NCBI RefSeq assembly: GCF_019721995.1
Contig: NZ_BLYC01000006.1
Coordinates: forward strand, 62,001-126,000
Direction of reading: 5' to 3'
DNA: 64,000 bases
DNA from: Bathymodiolus japonicus methanotrophic gill symbiont
GTDB taxonomy: Bacteria > Pseudomonadota > Gammaproteobacteria > Methylococcales > Methylomonadaceae
The translations under genes and the position numbers were made by a program. The notes under the pieces were generated by a model that was given only the letters and a program-made list of their open reading frames with translations, searched no databases and was not told where the DNA came from. Within the stretch, counting starts at the first letter, position 1, and each line of letters starts with the position of its first letter. Below are positions 59,920-64,000 of this stretch, in pieces.

Positions 59920-61329
59920 TTATAAAGCAAATTCAGGTAACTTTCCCTCAAAGACCAAGGTCATTGCCTGAGTTGCACTTAGACCTTGTTTACGGCACGT
60001 TGATAAATACCCTCTGACACGACAAAATATCTCTGCACCCTTGGTGCTACGAAAGCAGCCGGATATTTTCTGTTGAACCTTGGTCATCCGAATCGAATTT
60101 TCTGCGGCATTATTGGTAAATGGCACCCAGGTATTTGTCATGAAGCGCAAGACATCCTCTTCATAATTAATCAGCCTTTCCAGTAAGTTTCTAGCTTTAC
60201 TGCGTTTTATTCGCTCCCGTTTTACTTCTTTAGGCTTATCGGGTGGTGGGCATTCGATCTCCGCTTTGCCAAGTAATTCTCTGTATTGTACCTTCCATTT
60301 TTCTGCTTCTTTATGTAGTAGCATGCCACCTGCTTCATTGACGGCATCATTCATTTTTTCAAGTAGTCGTTTCATTTCAAGCGCCCACTCCTGTTTATCC
60401 TGCTCCCAGGCGCGCGTTAATTCCCTCAAATGATGTGCATTACAAAGCGAATGAGTACAATCATATTTATAGTAGGGCTTCCAATGATCATGACATAAAA
60501 TCCCATGAAAATGGGGTAAAATACCAATGTCATTCATTGCCTCTGTGCCACGTTTGGCATGGGGAAAGAAGTGTGTCCACTGAACATTGGAGGCCCCATG
60601 TAGCCAATGGCGCTTACCATTAATATTAATGCCTGTTTCATCCGCATGAATGCACGCTGATTCGACTAAGTGTTCTTTACTGATAGTTTCAAACCCAGCC
60701 AACTTCTCATAGGCCAGTTCATTGAAATTATAGATAGAGCCTTCACTAATCGGCATACCTAATTGATCAGCGAAATACTCCTGTATTCGGTTGTAGGGCA
60801 ATAACTGATATTGCGAAAGATAAACCACATGGGCTTTTATCCCATTACCATATTGCGCAGCCTTAGTAACCTCATCTGGAAAAGGAGCGATAAAACACTG
60901 ACCTTTTCCATTTATCAACCGTTGCGCCTGGTATTCTGTCACTACCCTTGAGATATCAATATCGAATACCTGGCGTGTTTCAAAGCCATCTGCCGTGTAT
61001 CGCCCTTTTGGCAAGGTACGGCGATCAATGGTAATGATCTCGATTTCATCCGGGTCATCTATTTTTTGAAGTGTCGTGCCGACATGCGATTTTTGTCCGC
61101 CAGAAGGCTTATCTGATTTTTTTCGATTCCCTTTTTTACGGTTGGGGTCACTTGCAGGTGGTTTACTGCTATTTTTGCTGTTCAGTGTCACTCGATTGAG
61201 TAATACCGTGACTAATAATAGAATCACTTCCAGTGCTGATTTTAGCGCAGGCGATATATCACGCTCAGTTTCAAGTAACTGTTTGGCATGACTGATTGCG
61301 GAATCAACATCGATGAAGTCTATTTTCAA
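59920..61329 (-). CDS. tnpC: IS66-family transposase (TnpC type)
   Basis: 469 residues, apparently identical in protein sequence to 40742-42151, with a few silent base differences. The Asp, Asp and Glu motifs are intact. The two copies are recent duplicates. Confidence 0.95.
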   Translation of the reverse strand: MKIDFIDVDSAISHAKQLLETERDISPALKSALEVILLLVTVLLNRVTLNSKNSSKPPASDPNRKKGNRKKSDKPSGGQKSHVGTTLQKIDDPDEIEIITIDRRTLPKGRYTADGFETRQVFDIDISRVVTEYQAQRLINGKGQCFIAPFPDEVTKAAQYGNGIKAHVVYLSQYQLLPYNRIQEYFADQLGMPISEGSIYNFNELAYEKLAGFETISKEHLVESACIHADETGININGKRHWLHGASNVQWTHFFPHAKRGTEAMNDIGILPHFHGILCHDHWKPYYKYDCTHSLCNAHHLRELTRAWEQDKQEWALEMKRLLEKMNDAVNEAGGMLLHKEAEKWKVQYRELLGKAEIECPPPDKPKEVKRERIKRSKARNLLERLINYEEDVLRFMTNTWVPFTNNAAENSIRMTKVQQKISGCFRSTKGAEIFCRVRGYLSTCRKQGLSATQAMTLVFEGKLPEFAL

Positions 61330-61574
61330 AGGGTAACCTGTATTGCTTTAAGGACAGGCTTATTATCTCATGGGTTTTAAATCCCGAATTTTCCTTGTTT
61401 TAAGCGATTGTAAGGCGAATAAAAAAGTTCTTCGAGGTCGTAGATGTTTAAGGGGACATTTTGTGATGACTATAGCGATAGAAGCAATAAAGCGTGGATT
61501 AATCGACTGTTGGGCAGTTTACTAAAAATCACAAAAACCAGACTAAAACCCTGTCAAGAACTTTTTTAATTATT

Positions 61575-61865
61575 CAGGCGCGCCATGCTACCTCACAACA
61601 TTCTGGGACTCCTGTCACCAACATTCATTCGCCTACGCAGCGAATGGGAGATGCCCTGGTCGCCCTGCGTCCGTCTCAACTACTCAACTACGCACAAAAC
61701 CCTGCTCAGTTAAGTCTACCTCAAATGGCTGGACGGCTATTCGGAATGCAATTCTTGCCTCCCTCGCGCGCTACTAGCGCACTTCGGATCAGCGAATTGC
61801 CCTGTCGCCTACCAGAGACTAAAAATCATCACTCCGCTTAGGCTCCGTTTCCCTGATTTTAAGCG
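61575..61865 (-). mobile_element. Element B, copy 5 (291-bp variant) in IS66
   Basis: Plus-strand ends CAGGCGCGCCATG and GATTTTAAGCG. It is clearly diverged from copies 1-3 but keeps both ends and the hairpin GCGCT-AGT-AGCGC where copies 1-3 have GTGCT-AGC-AGCAC. Confidence 0.88.
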
Positions 61866-61894
61866 TACGCTGAGTAGTTACGGCATTAATAAAA

Positions 61895-62098
61895 CTGAAG
61901 TTTCCCAATAATTATTTATGGTAAAATTGAAACTATGCTACAACTATATGAAAAAAATAGTCTTTTCATTCGTTTCAAATGCTATTGCCTAAGGGGAATT
62001 AAGTAGGGGTTTGCTATAAACATGGCAAAACCACCTAAAATAAACCTCGATACACCAGCATGGTGTATTTCAGCTACTCAATAATTGGGAAACTTCAG
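61895..62098 (+). mobile_element. MITE C, copy 6 (204 bp) at the msrQ 5' end
   Basis: Ends CTGAAGTTTCCC and GGGAAACTTCAG, flanked by TAATAAAA on both sides. It separates msrQ from its original start region. Confidence 0.93.
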
Positions 62099-62100
62099 TA

Positions 62101-62703
62101 ATAAAAGTCCTCATATTTTTACTTAGCCTAAGCCCTTTCCTGCTATTGCTTAATGATACCGTTCACGATCAATTGGGCGCAAACCCGATACAGACCCTGC
62201 ACTTTAGTCTCGGCGACTGGGCGCTGAGTTTTCTATGTATAGGACTGGCTTTAACCCCATTAAAAAAACTTATTAAGCAAAGCTGGCCAACCCGATTCAG
62301 GCGCATGGTGGGCTTGTTTGCCTTTTTTTATGCCAGCATGCATTTCCTGGTTTATATCGCGCTTGACCTTTCATTATCATGGGAGGAGTTTGTTGATGAA
62401 GTACCTAAAAGCCCCTACATTCTAGTCGAACTGTTTACTTATTTACTGCTGATTCCTTTAGCAATCAGCTCACCCAAGGCTATACAAAAACGGCTGGGCA
62501 AGCACTGGGTACAATTACATAAACTGGTCTACATTGCTGGGATCAGCGCTGTTATCCATTACCTCTGGTTAGTCAAATCTGACTATCGCGAGCCCATTTT
62601 TTATGCATGTATCATGTTTGTACTGCTTTCATTGCGTATATTTACTTACCTGAAAACCCGAAAAGCAACCAGCTTTTTTGTAAAACACTGCTCAACTACA
62701 TAA
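62101..62703 (+). CDS. msrQ: Heme-binding subunit MsrQ of the MsrPQ methionine sulfoxide reductase, 5' truncated
   Basis: An inner-membrane ferric-reductase-like protein that passes electrons to periplasmic MsrP. Readable from 62101 (IKVLIFLLSLSPFLLLLND), first possible start TTG 62146. Motifs are LGANPIQTLHFSLGDWAL, GLFAFFYASMHFLVYIALD (heme His) and LGKHWVQLHKLVYIAGISAVIHYLW (heme His pair). About the first ten residues and msrP upstream are gone, replaced by MITE C and IS66. Translation would need a new start, so expression is doubtful. Confidence 0.85.
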   Translation: MKVLIFLLSLSPFLLLLNDTVHDQLGANPIQTLHFSLGDWALSFLCIGLALTPLKKLIKQSWPTRFRRMVGLFAFFYASMHFLVYIALDLSLSWEEFVDEVPKSPYILVELFTYLLLIPLAISSPKAIQKRLGKHWVQLHKLVYIAGISAVIHYLWLVKSDYREPIFYACIMFVLLSLRIFTYLKTRKATSFFVKHCSTT

Positions 62704-62774
62704 GGAAAAACACCTGCATGTATTTTTTAAGCTATAATTAGTGGATTTTTTTACGCTTAAATAACCTCGATATA

Positions 62775-63695
62775 GTGTCCAGTTCAAATAACGTTTTATC
62801 TACCTTTCAAGGACTTATCCTTGCATTACAAAATTATTGGTCTGAGCAAGGCTGTGTTTTATTACAACCTCTCGATTTAGAAGTCGGTGCAGGAACATTT
62901 CACCCGGCTACCTTCCTGCGTGCTATTGGCCCTGAGCCCTGGAATGCGGCTTATGTTCAGCCTTCGCGCCGTCCTACCGATGGTCGTTATGGAGAAAACC
63001 CAAATCGCTTGCAGCATTATTATCAATTTCAGGTGGTTTTAAAGCCGTCTCCTGATGATATACAGGAACTATATCTTGGCTCTTTACGTCATCTTGGCCT
63101 GGATTTACTGGAACATGATGTGCGTTTTGTTGAGGATAACTGGGAATCTCCAACGCTCGGCGCCTGGGGCTTAGGCTGGGAAGTCTGGCTCAACGGCATG
63201 GAAGTCTCGCAGTTTACTTATTTTCAGCAGGTGGGTGGATTGGAATGTCACCCTGTCACCGGCGAATTAACCTACGGCCTTGAACGTATTGCCATGTACA
63301 TACAAGGCGCAAAAAGTGTGTATGACCTGGTCTGGTCTAAAGGGCCACAAGGCACTGTAACCTATGGCGACGTATTTCATCAAAATGAAGTGGAAATGTC
63401 CGAGTATAACTTTGATCATGCCAAAGTTGATTTTCTGTTTAGCTGCTTTGATACCTATGAAACTGAGTCGGCCATGCTGATCGAGCAAGGTCTGGCGCTA
63501 CCTGCTTATGAAATGGTACTAAAAGCATCGCATACCTTTAATTTACTCGATGCCCGTCATGCGATTTCGGTAACTGAGCGCCAGCGCTATATCCTCAGAG
63601 TAAGGAATATGTCTAAAGCCGTAGCCGCAACCTATTATGCCAGCAGGGAAGCCCGCTGCTTTCCCATGGTACAAGCAGCGGGAGAAACAGCGTGA
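62775..63695 (+). CDS. glyQ: Glycyl-tRNA synthetase alpha subunit
   Basis: 306 residues of the tetrameric class II GlyRS. Landmarks are [51 protein letters not shown] (motif 2 region), [18 protein letters not shown] and [16 protein letters not shown]. The start is GTG at 62775. It overlaps glyS by 4 bp (GTGA). Confidence 0.97.
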   Translation: MSSSNNVLSTFQGLILALQNYWSEQGCVLLQPLDLEVGAGTFHPATFLRAIGPEPWNAAYVQPSRRPTDGRYGENPNRLQHYYQFQVVLKPSPDDIQELYLGSLRHLGLDLLEHDVRFVEDNWESPTLGAWGLGWEVWLNGMEVSQFTYFQQVGGLECHPVTGELTYGLERIAMYIQGAKSVYDLVWSKGPQGTVTYGDVFHQNEVEMSEYNFDHAKVDFLFSCFDTYETESAMLIEQGLALPAYEMVLKASHTFNLLDARHAISVTERQRYILRVRNMSKAVAATYYASREARCFPMVQAAGETA

Positions 63696-64000
63696 GCAAT
63701 ACTCAACACCTGTTGTTTGAACTAGGCTGTGAAGAGCTGCCTCCTGCGTCATTACGCAAACTTAGTAACGCCTTACTGGAAAATGTTCAGCAAGGTCTTA
63801 ACCAGGCAGGCCTAAACTATGGCGAGTGTATTGCCTATGCAACGCCGCGCCGCCTGGCCGTTTTAATAAAAGATCTAGCCAGCTCACAGGCTGATAAACA
63901 TATCGAAAAACGTGGCCCTGCAGTGCAAGCCGCTTTTGATGCGAAAGGCGAGCCTAGCAAGGCATGCCTCGGCTTTGCCAAAAGCTGCGGCACCACTGTA
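63692..64000 (+). CDS. glyS: Glycyl-tRNA synthetase beta subunit (partial)
   Basis: Starts GTG 63692 overlapping the glyQ stop. It reads [21 protein letters not shown], then [11 protein letters not shown], the classical GlyS start, and leaves the window at 64000. Confidence 0.95.
   Translation, partial: MSNTQHLLFELGCEELPPASLRKLSNALLENVQQGLNQAGLNYGECIAYATPRRLAVLIKDLASSQADKHIEKRGPAVQAAFDAKGEPSKACLGFAKSCGTTV

Larger units (their letters stand above)
59885..61881 (-). mobile_element. IS66-family element, copy 2, with both ends and a B element
   Basis: GTAACTACTCAGCGAAGCTG at the left, CGCTGAGTAGTTAC at the right. It carries an intact transposase and, near the right end, a B element. The flanks (TTTGAC and GGCATT) do not form a duplication, so the locus is rearranged. 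Confidence 0.9.

Overview
The window is a 64-kb chromosomal segment of a gammaproteobacterium of low to moderate GC. The core gene neighbourhoods match the gammaproteobacterial pattern: lgt-thyA, dnaN-recF-gyrB, divergent tesA/ybbA-ybbP, proC-yggT, trxA-rho beside rhlB, divergent yrfG/nudE, mutY-yggX and glyQ-glyS. A Pseudomonas-type split class II ribonucleotide reductase (NrdJa/NrdJb), a Met-rich TonB receptor and palindromes of the type GGGCGGTGCTTTAGCCC make a methanotroph-like (Methylococcales-type) or related IS-rich lineage plausible, but no methane-oxidation gene is present, so this is only a guess.

Layout. 1-9.2 kb is a conserved origin-proximal block, mostly on the minus strand: thyA, lgt, gyrB, recF, dnaN, a conserved hypothetical gene and tesA. 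It holds three parS-like palindromes between gyrB and recF and two diverged copies of an oriC-like spacer, one with intact DnaA boxes. 9.2-18.1 kb is a wrecked ybbA-ybbP operon hit by at least ten nested mobile sequences. 18.7-30.1 kb is mostly housekeeping: proC, yggT, thiO, pyrD, rho, trxA, rhlB, yrfG (interrupted) and nudE. 30.1-33.2 kb is an IS graveyard. 33.3-39.9 kb holds recC, yggX and mutY with an IS630 element between. 40.1-49.4 kb is IS66, IS630, IS30 and MITE debris around a putative copper TonB receptor and broken toxin-antitoxin genes. 49.5-53.5 kb is nrdJb-nrdJa with an intein at the catalytic cysteine. 54-55.8 kb is IS4 debris, 55.8-57.5 kb a radical-SAM/SDR pair, 57.5-62.1 kb another nested IS island, and 62.1-64 kb msrQ (5'-truncated), glyQ and the start of glyS.

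Main discovery candidate: two related families of short structured elements, here called A (295 bp, nine copies, eight near full length) and B (260-291 bp, five copies). Both begin CGCTG and share their 5' domain, but end differently (CTCCCCGA versus GCGCGCCTG). Where the empty site can be reconstructed, from intact IS paralogs in this window or from the reading frames of ybbA, ybbP and yrfG, they are inserted exactly, with no target-site duplication, no lost base and no obvious target motif. They carry no gene, have nested or covarying hairpins, and are inserted even in IS elements. They look like a non-autonomous structured transposon or mobile structured-nucleic-acid family whose mobilising enzyme is not in the window.
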